Origin: JAENVU01 sp046598395
GTDB lineage: Bacteria; Actinomycetota; Acidimicrobiia; IMCC26256; JAENVU01
DNA length: 64,000 bases
NCBI GenBank assembly: GCA_046598395.1
Contig: JBKJIQ010000036.1
Coordinates: 108,314-172,313 of the forward strand
Reading direction: 5' to 3'
Below are positions 1-11,196 of this stretch, piece by piece. How positions within the stretch are numbered: position 1 is the stretch's first letter; each line of letters opens with the position of its first letter. Position numbers and translations under genes: made by a program. Under the pieces are notes generated by a model. It saw only the letters and a list, made by a program, of their open reading frames with translations. It had not been told where the DNA came from and did no database searches.

Positions 1-57
1 GCGATGCACGATCGCCTGGTGGAGTTGGCCGACTTCGGAGTGAACACCGAGCGGTGA
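1..57 (+). CDS. C-terminal end of an unidentified protein (partial)
   Basis: An open frame enters from the left edge and ends at a TGA at 55-57. The 18 visible residues end in ELADFGVNTER. It converges with the permease gene 38 bp further on. The fragment is too short to assign a family, and the coding call rests on frame and position only. Confidence 0.35.
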   Translation, partial: AMHDRLVELADFGVNTER

Positions 58-95
58 CACCAGTAGTTCTCCATTCTGGGGTGGACGACGAGCGT

Positions 96-1550
96 TCAGC
101 GGTCGAGGGGCCCGACGAACTCGGCCGCGAGCTCGGCTTCGGTGAGCTCGCGTGGTTCGACGGTCTGACCAATGCGCTCACGATGTGCTTTGAGGAACGC
201 GTAGATCGGGACGCCGACCAGCACGAGCAGGATCGCCTGGTACACCGCCTGATAGCCCGCGGCGAACGTCACCCAGAGCGAGAACAACACGCCCGAGCCG
301 GCCATCGACAGGTCGCGTGCCATCGCCCAACCGCTCACGCGGCGGCGGCGCGACACGAGGTACGCCAGTTGCGCGCAGGCCGAGAAGAGATACGGGATCG
401 CAACCGTCACCACCGACAGCCCGACGAGATAGGTAAAGACGGTCAGGCCACTCTTGCTGCTGTACGACAGTGCCATGAGCACCGACGCGACTGTCGTCGA
501 GACCAGGATCCCGAACCAAGGGATACCGCCGCGGAACGTCTTCGCGAACTGCGGGAGAAACAACCCGTCGTGCGCGGCGGCTCGAGGCATCTCAGCGGTG
601 ACCAACGTCCAACCGTTGAGGGCCCCGATCCCCGAAATGACAGCCGTCAGCGCCACCAGCTTCCCGACCCACGCGGCCTGACCGAACATCGTCTCGAACG
701 CCTTGACAAACGGAGCACCGTTTCCGACCAGCTGCTGGTGCGACACGAGTCCCATCACGGCGGCAGTCACCAACAAATACAAGATGGCGCTCGCCGCGGT
801 TCCGAGCACCGACGCGCGGCCGACATTCCGGCGGGGGTTCCGTACCTGGCGCGCCGCGATCGACGCGCACTCCACGCCGATGAACGAGAACAATGCGACC
901 CCGGCAGCGATGCTGATTCCGCTGTAGAGACTACCCCCCGTGGCGTTGAACGGCCCGAAGTTCGCGGTGTTCACGAAGAACCATCCCACGATGCCGACGA
1001 GCACCAACGGAATGAACTTGAGCACGACGGTGATGTTCTGGAACCAGGCCATCTGGCGCGTGCCAACCAAGTTGATGACCGCAGGGATCCAGAGCCCGAG
1101 GATCGCGATCCCGAAGTTTGTCCACGCCGATGGGTTGGTGATCCCGAACAGCGACTCGACGTACAGCACCCACGACGCCACGATCGCCGCATTCCCTGCG
1201 AACGCTGAGATCCAATAGCACCACGCCGTCAAATAGCCGGCGAAGTCGCCGAACTCGTGTTTCGAATACGCGTACAACCCGCCGTCACTCGTGGGAATCC
1301 GCTTCGTGAGCTGCCCGAACATCACGCCGAGCAGCAACGCGCCAATCGAGATGACACCGAGCACGAGCAGCGAGCTGGTCCCCGCCTCCGCCATGATCGC
1401 CGGCATCGTGAAGACGCCAGTACCAATGATGCTGCCGATCACGAGCGCCGTCGCCGACGGAAGCCCGAGCACTCTGGCTTTCGCCTCACCCAGTCCCGAC
1501 GGTTCGGTATTCTTCACTTGAGCAGTCGGCGCCTCAGGTGCAAGGGTCAC
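96..1550 (-). CDS. APC-family amino acid permease/antiporter
   Basis: This 484-aa integral membrane protein fits the amino acid-polyamine-organocation superfamily, basic amino acid/antiporter branch. About twelve hydrophobic segments are visible. The first carries the family's unwound helix-1 signature, GSIIGTGVFTMPA, near residue 40, and a SDGGLYAYSKHEFG stretch near residue 90 corresponds to the conserved helix-3 region. It would exchange or import an amino acid across the cytoplasmic membrane; the substrate cannot be read from sequence. The start is GTG at 1550, whose GTGA overlaps the stop of the small SHOCT-type gene upstream, so the two are probably translationally coupled. Length is normal for the family. 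Confidence 0.9.
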   Translation of the reverse strand: MTLAPEAPTAQVKNTEPSGLGEAKARVLGLPSATALVIGSIIGTGVFTMPAIMAEAGTSSLLVLGVISIGALLLGVMFGQLTKRIPTSDGGLYAYSKHEFGDFAGYLTAWCYWISAFAGNAAIVASWVLYVESLFGITNPSAWTNFGIAILGLWIPAVINLVGTRQMAWFQNITVVLKFIPLVLVGIVGWFFVNTANFGPFNATGGSLYSGISIAAGVALFSFIGVECASIAARQVRNPRRNVGRASVLGTAASAILYLLVTAAVMGLVSHQQLVGNGAPFVKAFETMFGQAAWVGKLVALTAVISGIGALNGWTLVTAEMPRAAAHDGLFLPQFAKTFRGGIPWFGILVSTTVASVLMALSYSSKSGLTVFTYLVGLSVVTVAIPYLFSACAQLAYLVSRRRRVSGWAMARDLSMAGSGVLFSLWVTFAAGYQAVYQAILLVLVGVPIYAFLKAHRERIGQTVEPRELTEAELAAEFVGPLDR

Positions 1551-1789
1551 GCTGTTTCACTGACCGTGGATCGCAGTGCCTCGAGCCGTGTCCGGTAGTC
1601 CCGTTCGTCGATCTCGCCAGACGCGAACCTTCCGGCGAGGACCTCGGCAGGCGACGCCGACTGGATCCTTGACGACCGACTCGGTGTGCGGACGAACGAC
1701 GAGATCAGCCAGAACACCAAGGCCCAGAACACCACCATCGATGAGGCCATGATGAACCATGACCACCAACCTCCGTACGACCAATGCAT
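1547..1789 (-). CDS. Small SHOCT-domain membrane protein
   Basis: This 80-aa protein has one N-terminal transmembrane segment (about residues 11-32, Trp-rich) and a short C-terminal SHOCT-like helix pair with the pattern LAGRFASGEIDERDYRTRLEAL. SHOCT domains are found on many small bacterial membrane proteins and are thought to mediate oligomerisation. A longer reading frame exists upstream, but the start at 1789 is preceded by a very strong Shine-Dalgarno sequence (GAGGAGGT on the minus strand, plus-strand 1796-1803), and the longer frame would run through the divergent csoR gene. It is the first gene of a two-gene unit with the permease. Confidence 0.75.
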   Translation of the reverse strand: MHWSYGGWWSWFIMASSMVVFWALVFWLISSFVRTPSRSSRIQSASPAEVLAGRFASGEIDERDYRTRLEALRSTVSETA

Positions 1790-1922
1790 CGCGCTACCTC
1801 CTCGTTGGGCTGTTCCCCTCATGAGGCCACAGCACAGACGGCGTCGCATCCGGTTCGAGCCCGGATTCTCCCTGCGGAGTACTACGGGCTCGAGGGCCGC
1901 AACCACATCCATAGTGCGAATG

Positions 1923-1942
1923 ATACCCTGCCATGGTATAGT
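1923..1942 (+). promoter_or_regulatory. csoR promoter -10 box with overlapping inverted repeat (probable CsoR operator)
   Basis: ATACC (1923-1927) and GGTAT (1935-1939) form a perfect inverted repeat separated by 7 bp. Its right arm overlaps a TATAGT -10 box at 1937-1942. The ATG at 1949 lies 6 nt after the -10 box, so the transcript probably begins at or next to the start codon. CsoR-type repressors bind ATACC/GGTAT-type dyads, so autoregulation released by Cu(I) is the likely reading; that step is inference. Confidence 0.6.
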
Positions 1943-1948
1943 AATCTC

Positions 1949-2230
1949 ATGGTTGGATACACCATGAACAAGGACGATCTGCTCGGCCGACTGCGGCGCG
2001 TGGAAGGTCAGGTCCGCGGTCTCCAGCAAATGATCGAGGAGGACCGGTACTGCATCGACGTGCTGACCCAGATCTCGGCCGCCACCAAGGCGTTGCAGAG
2101 CGTTGCCGTCGGCATGTTCGATGACCACCTGCGCCACTGTGTCGCCGATGCCGTCGCAGTCGGCGGGCGCGACGCGGACGAAAAATTGACCGAAGCAACG
2201 GCCGCCGTCGCCCGACTCATCAAAAGCTAA
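1949..2230 (+). CDS. csoR: CsoR-family metal-sensing transcriptional repressor
   Basis: This 93-aa all-helical protein belongs to the DUF156/CsoR family: it has the GRLRRVEGQVRGLQQMIEEDRYCIDVLTQISA signature (split here as RRVEGQVRGL and YCIDVLTQ). The Cu(I) ligand set Cys-His-Cys is plausible: Cys in RYCID, then His and Cys in LRHC near residues 65-67. It should repress the copper genes that follow until Cu(I) binds. ATG 1949 is chosen because the -10 box sits 6 nt upstream (leaderless); ATG 1964 is an alternative. It is followed after 11 bp by the chaperone gene, so the whole module is likely one operon under its own control. Confidence 0.88.
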   Translation: MVGYTMNKDDLLGRLRRVEGQVRGLQQMIEEDRYCIDVLTQISAATKALQSVAVGMFDDHLRHCVADAVAVGGRDADEKLTEATAAVARLIKS

Positions 2231-2241
2231 GGAGTCTCCCC

Positions 2242-2448
2242 ATGACCACTGCGATGTATCGAGTGAAGGGCATGACCTGTGACCACTGCGTCCGTGCCGT
2301 CAGTGCCGAACTCAGCCGTATCGGCGGAGTCTCCGACGTGAAGGTCGACCTCGCCACCGGTGAGGTCACGGTCACCAGCGCGGCGCCGCTCGCAGCCGAT
2401 GGGGTACGGGCCGCGGTGGATGAGGCAGGGTACGAAGTGTTGACATGA
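2242..2448 (+). CDS. copZ: Heavy-metal-associated (CopZ-type) copper chaperone
   Basis: This 68-aa protein is a single HMA domain with the metal-binding motif GMTCDHC at about residues 10-16 and the usual beta-alpha-beta-beta-alpha-beta pattern ending in EAGYEV. Proteins of this type carry Cu(I) in the cytosol to the N-terminal domain of CopA. A Shine-Dalgarno AAGGAG is located 8-10 nt before the ATG. It sits between the CsoR-type repressor and the ATPase, exactly the arrangement of actinobacterial copper operons, and its stop overlaps the start of the next small gene (ATGA). Confidence 0.88.
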   Translation: MTTAMYRVKGMTCDHCVRAVSAELSRIGGVSDVKVDLATGEVTVTSAAPLAADGVRAAVDEAGYEVLT

Positions 2449-2575
2449 ACGTCCCCGCCAAACTCGCGAGCTTCTTCCTGGTCCTGGCGCTGATCTTCGC
2501 GCTCGGCGCCGGCATGGGCGCGTTGGTCGGCCCGTTCGACGACCAACGCCGACCCGCCCACACGGGCCATTCGGG

Positions 2576-2579
<4 letters not shown>
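2445..2579 (+). CDS. 44-aa membrane peptide of the copper operon
   Basis: A short frame starts at ATG 2445, overlapping the chaperone stop by 4 nt, and ends at TGA 2577-2579, overlapping the CopA start (ATG 2576). It encodes one hydrophobic segment (about residues 7-29, rich in Leu, Ala, Gly) and a short polar tail ending in RRPAHTGHSG with two His. I recognise no named family. The overlaps on both sides show it is coding and translated with its neighbours; a small copper-handling or ATPase-associated peptide is a guess from position. Confidence 0.7.
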
Positions 2580-4864
<2,285 letters not shown>

Positions 4865-5080
4865 TCTCGACGCTCCGGAGCTCGCGGCTGGATGCACAGG
4901 ATGCGCTGGATGTAGAGGCCGCTGATACCAAGATCGTTGCCACGCGCCATACCTGAGAAGACCTCTCAGTCGATCTCCGGCACTCTTCAGGTTGCATGAG
5001 CACAATATGAGAGCCGTTCCAACGGCAAACCACTTGTGCTGCGCCAGGGACTTCCCGGCGGTGGGTCCCCGGAGGCACTG

Positions 5081-5734
5081 ATGTTGTTGCGCCGATCCAA
5101 CCCGACCCGCCATTCACTTGTCGTGATCGCCATCAGCGTGCTCGCACTCGCGGCATGCGGCGGTTCGGATGTCAAAGCGGGCGTGGCCACACCGACGAAG
5201 GACCAGAACGGCGCGGCATCGGACGGCACCACCAAGAAAATCGGCACGGCCTCATTCCGCGCGCAGTTACTCGCATACGCGAAGTGCATGCGAGACAACG
5301 GCGTGCGCTTTCCCGACCCGCAGTTCGATTCCGATGGTCGCCCGCAGTTCAATCGTCAAGGCGGTCTGAGCGGGCCAGGTGGTCATGACTTCGCGGGACT
5401 CAGCGAGAACCCTGCGTTTGAAAAGGCGCGGACCGCGTGCGATGACCAGCGACCTGACTTCGCGGGACAATCCGAATGGACTCCTGCACAGCGGGCGGAA
5501 ACCCGCACGACCGTCTTGAAGTTCGCGAAATGCATGCGCGAAAAGGGCATCGACTTTCCCGACCCGACGTTCGACGCGAACGGACGGCCCCAGTTCAATC
5601 GTGAGGGTGCGGCGAACGGATCGCAGGGAAAGGTCCGGGAAGACAAGGCCACCCAGGCCGCTCGTGAGAAATGTCAGCAGAGCATCGGTGGTGCCTTCGG
5701 CGACCGATACGGCGGCAGCCCACGCGGGACCTGA
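5081..5734 (+). CDS. Lipoprotein with two Cys-containing repeats
   Basis: This 217-aa predicted lipoprotein has a signal peptide and lipobox LAAC (Cys26). The mature part holds two related units: AKCMRDNGVRFPDPQFD at about 67-83 and AKCMREKGIDFPDPTFD at about 149-165, each followed by GRPQFNR and a later Cys (Cys120; a Cys near the C-terminus). Start ATG 5081 is chosen over an upstream in-frame codon because it begins the signal peptide and is preceded by GGAGG at 5071-5075. Proteins of this layout are widespread in actinobacteria without a known function. It follows copA on the same strand after 216 bp, so a role in metal handling is possible but unproven. Confidence 0.75.
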   Translation: MLLRRSNPTRHSLVVIAISVLALAACGGSDVKAGVATPTKDQNGAASDGTTKKIGTASFRAQLLAYAKCMRDNGVRFPDPQFDSDGRPQFNRQGGLSGPGGHDFAGLSENPAFEKARTACDDQRPDFAGQSEWTPAQRAETRTTVLKFAKCMREKGIDFPDPTFDANGRPQFNREGAANGSQGKVREDKATQAAREKCQQSIGGAFGDRYGGSPRGT

Positions 5735-5787
5735 CCGCGGTGCAATGCGACCGGCTGAGGAGACGCCGGAGTAAGCGCCTGAGGATA

Positions 5788-5816
5788 TTGACAGGCTAAC
5801 TGTCAGAACTTACGGT
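5788..5816 (+). promoter_or_regulatory. Sulfatase promoter with palindromic operator
   Basis: TTGACA (5788-5793), a 17-bp spacer and TACGGT (5811-5816) make a good -35/-10 pair 33 bp before the sulfatase ATG. A perfect dyad, TGACAG (5789-5794) - 5 bp - CTGTCA (5800-5805), covers the -35 box and spacer. Its size and form suit a TetR-type repressor; the regulator itself is not identified in the window. Confidence 0.5.
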
Positions 5817-5848
5817 GACGGCGCCGAGCACTCACCCGGGAGGAACTG

Positions 5849-8104
5849 ATGAAGCACTACGAACCCTACGGAGGCGTAATCGGGCGCACCCTCGCCGATT
5901 CCACCCCGTGGTGGGCCGAGGCTCCGCACCCCGGCGATGAGGCGCCGAACGTGGTGGTGGTGCTCCTTGACGATCTCGGGTTCTCGCACTTCGGTTGCTA
6001 CGGCTCCACGATCGAGACTCCGAACATCGACCGGCTCGCGGCGAACGGGTTGCAGTACACCAACTTCCACGTCACACCGTTGTGTTCGCCGACGCGCGCG
6101 TCGCTGCTGACCGGCCGGAACCACCACGAGGTAGGGATGCGCGCGGTGTCGAACTTCAACACCGGCTTCCCCAACATGCGGGGCCAGATCTCCAATCACG
6201 CGGCCACAATGGCCGAGGTGTTGCGCGATGAGGGTTACGCCACCTTCGCACTCGGAAAGTGGCACTTGTGCCAGATGGAGAACGCGTCGGCCGCCGGGCC
6301 GTTCGACCAGTGGCCGTGCCAGCGCGGGTTCGATCGTTTCTACGGTTTCCTCGACGGCGAAACCGACCAGTTCCATCCCGAGCTCGTCTATGACAATCAC
6401 TCCGTCGACGCGCCCAAGTCCGGCGCCGACGGTTACCACCTCACTGAGGACCTTCTCGATCACGCGATCGAATTCATGCACGACACGAAATCGATCCGCC
6501 CCGACCGCCCCTTCTTCATGTACCTCGCACTCGGCGCGATGCACGCGCCCCATCAAGCGCCACCCGAGTTCCTCGCGAAGTACCGCGGCGCGTTCGATCA
6601 AGGTTGGGACGCGGTCCGTGATGAGTGGTTCGCGCGCCAGAAGGAGCTCGGTCTGCTGCCCGCGGAGACCGAACTCGCGCCGCGCAACCCCGGCGTTGAG
6701 GCGTGGGACGACCTCCCCGAGAACCACCGCCTCCTTGCGGCGCGTTTGCAGGAAGCATTTGCCGGGTTCCTTGACCACACTGACGTGCAGATCGGTCGGC
6801 TGATCGACGCGCTAGCGAACCTCGGCGAACTCGAGAACACGATGATCGTCCTGCTCTCCGACAACGGCGCAAGCCAGGAGGGCGGCCCATTTGGTGTACT
6901 GAACGAGTGGAAGTACTTCAACTTCATTCTCGAGTCCCCCGACGACGCGGTGGCGCGCCTCGACGACATCGGCGGACCCAACAGTCATACCAACTACCCA
7001 TGGGGTTGGGCCCAAGCGGGCAACACGCCCTTCAAGTGGTACAAGCAGAACACTCACGAAGGTGGCGTCCACGTTCCACTCGTGGTGCATTGGCCGACCG
7101 GCATTGCGGCTCGCGGTGAGAAGCGCGACCAGTACCACCATGTGAACGACATCGCGCCCACGATTTACGAAGCCATCGGCCTCACCGCGCCCACCGTGTA
7201 CCGCGGGTACGAGCAGATGCCCGTGACCGGTACGTCAATGCTCCCCACGTTCCACGACGGCACCGCCCCCAGCGCGAAGACCGTGCAACACAACGAGATG
7301 ATGGGCCATCGGTCCATCTACGCCGACGGCTGGAAGGCCGTGACCCGGCACATCCCCGGAGTCCCGTTCGAGGACGACACGTGGGAGCTCTACCACGTGG
7401 ATTCGGACCGGTCGGAGTGTCACGACTTGGCGGCCGAGATGCCCGAGCGCGTCACCGAACTCGTCGAACAGTGGTGGGAGGAGGCCGAAGCGCACGGCGT
7501 CCTGCCGCTGGACGACCGCACCATTGAGTTGTTCGGTGCCCGCTTCCGACCCCACTCGCCGCACCGCGAGGATCGCCACTACACCTACCGCCCACCGATG
7601 GCACCGCTCCCGGCCCAGGTCGGAGCATCGATCGGTGGGCGAAGTTGGGACCTCGACGCCCGGATCGATCGACCGGTTGGCGCGAATGGCGTCCTGTACG
7701 CGACGGGAACCGCGAGTTCCGGAGTTTCAGTATTTATTCAGAACGATCATTTGGTGTTCGACTACAACTTCTTTGGCGAGCATTACGTGGTCGATTCCGA
7801 ACATGCGGTGCCGACAGGACCGAGTGTTGTCGGCGTGAAGTTCCGTCGCGACGATCCCGGAGCGAGCGCCACGCTGACGATCGACGGTGTGGACTCCGGC
7901 ACCCTTCATATTCCGGTGCTCATGCGGATCATCTCGAGCATGGGTCCCAGCGTGGGCTCGGATCACGGTTCACCCGTCAGCACTCGCTACTCGGACCCCT
8001 TCCCCTTCGCGGGCACACTCGATCGGGTCGACATCCAACTCGTCTCCGTGCGCACCGATGCCATCGCGGCGTCCGAAGCGCGCGAGATCATGGGCCGCCA
8101 GTAG
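5849..8104 (+). CDS. Sulfatase (arylsulfatase family)
   Basis: This 751-aa protein is a type I sulfatase, hydrolysing sulfate esters. The maturation motif CSPTR (Cys79-Arg83), where Cys becomes formylglycine, is intact, followed by LLTGRNHHEVG. Metal ligands are visible as LLDDLGFSHFG near residue 40 and LLSDNGAS near 340. A C-terminal beta-rich extension of about 150 residues follows the catalytic part. No signal peptide is evident, so it is probably cytoplasmic. GGAGG precedes the ATG, and a palindromic operator overlaps its promoter, suggesting substrate-controlled expression. Substrate is unknown. A sulfatase-activating enzyme is not in the window. Confidence 0.9.
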   Translation: MKHYEPYGGVIGRTLADSTPWWAEAPHPGDEAPNVVVVLLDDLGFSHFGCYGSTIETPNIDRLAANGLQYTNFHVTPLCSPTRASLLTGRNHHEVGMRAVSNFNTGFPNMRGQISNHAATMAEVLRDEGYATFALGKWHLCQMENASAAGPFDQWPCQRGFDRFYGFLDGETDQFHPELVYDNHSVDAPKSGADGYHLTEDLLDHAIEFMHDTKSIRPDRPFFMYLALGAMHAPHQAPPEFLAKYRGAFDQGWDAVRDEWFARQKELGLLPAETELAPRNPGVEAWDDLPENHRLLAARLQEAFAGFLDHTDVQIGRLIDALANLGELENTMIVLLSDNGASQEGGPFGVLNEWKYFNFILESPDDAVARLDDIGGPNSHTNYPWGWAQAGNTPFKWYKQNTHEGGVHVPLVVHWPTGIAARGEKRDQYHHVNDIAPTIYEAIGLTAPTVYRGYEQMPVTGTSMLPTFHDGTAPSAKTVQHNEMMGHRSIYADGWKAVTRHIPGVPFEDDTWELYHVDSDRSECHDLAAEMPERVTELVEQWWEEAEAHGVLPLDDRTIELFGARFRPHSPHREDRHYTYRPPMAPLPAQVGASIGGRSWDLDARIDRPVGANGVLYATGTASSGVSVFIQNDHLVFDYNFFGEHYVVDSEHAVPTGPSVVGVKFRRDDPGASATLTIDGVDSGTLHIPVLMRIISSMGPSVGSDHGSPVSTRYSDPFPFAGTLDRVDIQLVSVRTDAIAASEAREIMGRQ

Positions 8105-8222
8105 ACGGCCGCACCCAGCATCGCCTCGCCGAGTCGGGCAATCGGGTTGAATCCGGGCACACATCTACCGGGAAACGTGACAACTTCTACAGCCGACGGC
8201 CGCGAGGGGCGAAGTAGTCCCG

Positions 8223-11066
8223 GTGGACCAGGAATCGCCCGACCGTGACTTCTCCGGCACCCCAACCCGCATGGTGCTGGAGCACCTCCGCGCCTGCGCC
8301 GAGCCGGGTGCGCTGGAACGGGTGCTCGCCGAGTCGCACGACCAACGCAGTCTCGCCACGCTGTTCGACGATGGCACCTGGTGCTCGTATGCCGTCTTCC
8401 GCCGCTTCCTCGAAGCTGCGGCGAGCGAACTCGGCGGTGTAGATCGGCTGAAGGAAGTCGGCCGCCAGACGCCACTCATTCCACCGTCGATTGCGCAACA
8501 CACCGAACTCCTCCAGGCGTTGGGTTCACCCGCGTCGCTGTACGAAACGGTGAACGCCAGCGGGAAAGGCTTGACCGCGATCTTCGACGCGTGGCCGGAG
8601 GAAGTGGACGAGACCTGCTGGATCGTGCACCACCGGGTGCAGGACGGATTCGCGCCGTTCCCGGAATACTGCGCGTTCGTCAATGGGCTCATGGCTATGA
8701 CCCCCATGCTGTTCGGATACGCCGCCGGCGTCGTGGAAGAGACGCAATGCCAATGCACGGGTGCCGCGCAGTGCTCCTTCCAGATCCGCTGGCAGCCCGT
8801 GAACGACCTCCAGCGTCGCGCCGAGTTCTTTGAGAAACGCACCGAGCTCCTCGAAGGTCGATTGGTTGCGATCCACGCCACGGTGAACGACCTCGTGTCC
8901 GCGCATGCAACCGAAGACGTGCTGCAGCGCATCGTCGTGGAGGCGGCCCGGGCGGTACCGGCACCGGCGTACTTTCTTGCAATCAACGGTCGGCAAACGT
9001 GTGAGCCCGAGGTGTTCGCCACGGGCATGGACCATGACATCGCGCTGAGGTTCGCTCGCGAAGTACTCACCGCCGATGGGAGCACCGATCACCTCACGGT
9101 GCGCGTTGCATCCTCGCGTGCTGGATACGGCTATCTGTGTGCGGTTGAACCTGCCCCGAAGCGCTTCCTCCCTCAAGAGATCGAAATCCTCGAGGCGTAC
9201 GGGAGCATGGCCGCAGCCGCGCTCGACTCCGCCGGTGCCCTCGAAGAGGCCCGCCGCGATGCGGCGACCGCGCGCGTGATGCTCGAGTTGTCCACCGATC
9301 TCGCCGAGCTGGGGAGCGTCGGCGAAATGGCGACCCGGCTCGCACGATCGGTCCCGGCCGTGATCGACTGTGATCGGGCGTTGGTCACCCTGATCGACCC
9401 CGAGACTCATCGGGCTCGGGTGGCCGCGTCGTTCGGCTACCCCGAACCGCTCGCGTCAGAAATCGCCGAGATGACGTTCAATCTGCCCGCGGCCGATTCG
9501 TTCGCGCTGGGGTTCAGCACGTTCGATGGTGACACCGGGAGTCCGCTGAGCAACGAGTTGATGGCGCGCACGGGTACCGTCGCCAGCGCAATGGTGCCGA
9601 TCATGGCCGACGGCGAGTACGCCGGAAGCGTCGTGGTCGGTGTCACGGAAGGTCCCCACCGGCTTCACGATGACTCCATCCTCGCCGAACGACTCCGCGG
9701 CCTCGCCGGTCAGGCCGCCACCGCGGTACGCAACGCGGCGCTCCTCGACCAGATCCGCCACCAGGCCCTGCATGATGGCCTCACGGGCCTCCCCAACCGC
9801 GCCTTGATCCTCGATCGGATCGACAACATGCTTGCCCGCTCGCGGCGGAACCAAGCGCCGGCCGCGGTGCTCTTCCTCGACCTCGATGGCTTCAAAGCGG
9901 TCAACGATGCACTCGGACACGACATCGGCGATCGCCTCCTCCAAGCAGTCGCGGCACGACTCTCCACTGCCCTGCGCGACGGCGACACCGTCGGGAGGCT
10001 CGGCGGCGACGAGTTCGTGGTCCTCGTGGAGTCCGGCGACATCGAGCACAGCCCCGTGGTCGTCGCCGACCGCCTCCTCGAGGCGATGCGCGAGCCGTTC
10101 GACGTCGGGGCCGATCGGCTGTTGGCGCTGACCGCGAGCATCGGGATCTCGGTGGGCGATCGACTGTCCGGCGCCGAACTGCTGCGCGATGCCGATGTCG
10201 CGATGTATCAGGCCAAAGAAGCCGGCAAAGACCGGACCGAGATCTTTGAAGCTGCGATGCAGGTTGCGGTCCTCGACCGCAACCGCATGGAATCCGACCT
10301 CCGCATCGCGCTCCAGCGAGACGAGTTCTTTCTCGTCTATCAACCCATCTTCGATCTTCGGGGACCCCGTGTGATCGGAGCGGAAGCGCTCCTGCGGTGG
10401 CGACACCCGACGCGCGGCATTGTGCAACCAGCTTCCTTCATCCCGCAGCTCGAAGACAGCGGGATGATCATCGACGTCGGCCGATGGGTCCTGTTCGAGG
10501 CGTGTCGCGAAGCCGCAACACTGCGCGATCTCGGTCACCCGCTCGACATGTCGGTCAACGTCTCGGCTCGGCAACTCGAGCGCGACGGGATTGTCGTCGA
10601 CGTGCGCGATGCGATCACTGCACACGGCATTGATCCCCACACGCTCACGATCGAGATCACCGAGACCACGATCATGCGCGACCCCTCGGCCACGGCGCGG
10701 CGGCTCCACGAGATGAAGGCGCTCGGAGTTCGCGTCGCGATCGATGATTTCGGGACCGGGTACTCCTCCCTCGCGTACATTCGCGAGTTCCCGATCGACG
10801 TGTTGAAGATCGACCGGTCGTTCATCAGCGCAATGGCGGGATCTCCGGAGGCCGAACAGTTGGTGCACTCGCTCGTAAAACTCGGCAAGAGCCTGGGGCT
10901 CGAGACGCTCGCCGAAGGGATCGAGGACCAGGCCCAGTTTGTCGAACTCCAGCGCGACGAATGTGACAGCGGACAAGGATTCCTGCTGGCCCGACCGCTC
11001 GAACCCTCCGCGCTCCAAGCGTTCCTCGAGAAACAAGCCACCGCCGAGGCGCTGCCCGCCCGATAG
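8223..11066 (+). CDS. GGDEF-EAL cyclic-di-GMP protein with N-terminal sensor and GAF-like domains
   Basis: This 947-aa multidomain protein acts in cyclic-di-GMP turnover. The N-terminal about 200 residues contain a predicted small-molecule or redox sensing domain ending in CQCTGAAQCSF (Cys176, Cys178, Cys184), resembling V4R/XylR-N-type ligand domains. Two GAF-like segments follow (about 215-350 and 360-510). The cyclase motif GGDEF is intact (594-598), and the phosphodiesterase motif begins EALLRW at Glu721, with DFGTGYSSL later, so both activities may be retained. No transmembrane segment is seen. The start is GTG 8223 with a weak ribosome site. It stands alone between the sulfatase and the glycosidase-domain gene. 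Confidence 0.88.
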   Translation: MDQESPDRDFSGTPTRMVLEHLRACAEPGALERVLAESHDQRSLATLFDDGTWCSYAVFRRFLEAAASELGGVDRLKEVGRQTPLIPPSIAQHTELLQALGSPASLYETVNASGKGLTAIFDAWPEEVDETCWIVHHRVQDGFAPFPEYCAFVNGLMAMTPMLFGYAAGVVEETQCQCTGAAQCSFQIRWQPVNDLQRRAEFFEKRTELLEGRLVAIHATVNDLVSAHATEDVLQRIVVEAARAVPAPAYFLAINGRQTCEPEVFATGMDHDIALRFAREVLTADGSTDHLTVRVASSRAGYGYLCAVEPAPKRFLPQEIEILEAYGSMAAAALDSAGALEEARRDAATARVMLELSTDLAELGSVGEMATRLARSVPAVIDCDRALVTLIDPETHRARVAASFGYPEPLASEIAEMTFNLPAADSFALGFSTFDGDTGSPLSNELMARTGTVASAMVPIMADGEYAGSVVVGVTEGPHRLHDDSILAERLRGLAGQAATAVRNAALLDQIRHQALHDGLTGLPNRALILDRIDNMLARSRRNQAPAAVLFLDLDGFKAVNDALGHDIGDRLLQAVAARLSTALRDGDTVGRLGGDEFVVLVESGDIEHSPVVVADRLLEAMREPFDVGADRLLALTASIGISVGDRLSGAELLRDADVAMYQAKEAGKDRTEIFEAAMQVAVLDRNRMESDLRIALQRDEFFLVYQPIFDLRGPRVIGAEALLRWRHPTRGIVQPASFIPQLEDSGMIIDVGRWVLFEACREAATLRDLGHPLDMSVNVSARQLERDGIVVDVRDAITAHGIDPHTLTIEITETTIMRDPSATARRLHEMKALGVRVAIDDFGTGYSSLAYIREFPIDVLKIDRSFISAMAGSPEAEQLVHSLVKLGKSLGLETLAEGIEDQAQFVELQRDECDSGQGFLLARPLEPSALQAFLEKQATAEALPAR

Positions 11067-11196
11067 CGAAACCTCCGGACCTCGGTCGTCGCTCATTGCG
11101 ACTCGATTGCCGCGATCGCTTTGGTTCGCTCCCGTATCGTCATCGTTCCTTCACGTGCGCCGCCATGACCGACTCCCCACATCGGATGGAGACCGG

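Noticed and set aside
9456..11096. A 546-codon open frame antisense to the GGDEF-EAL gene
   Set aside because: Shadow of the GGDEF/EAL coding frame; its translation shows no recognisable domain.
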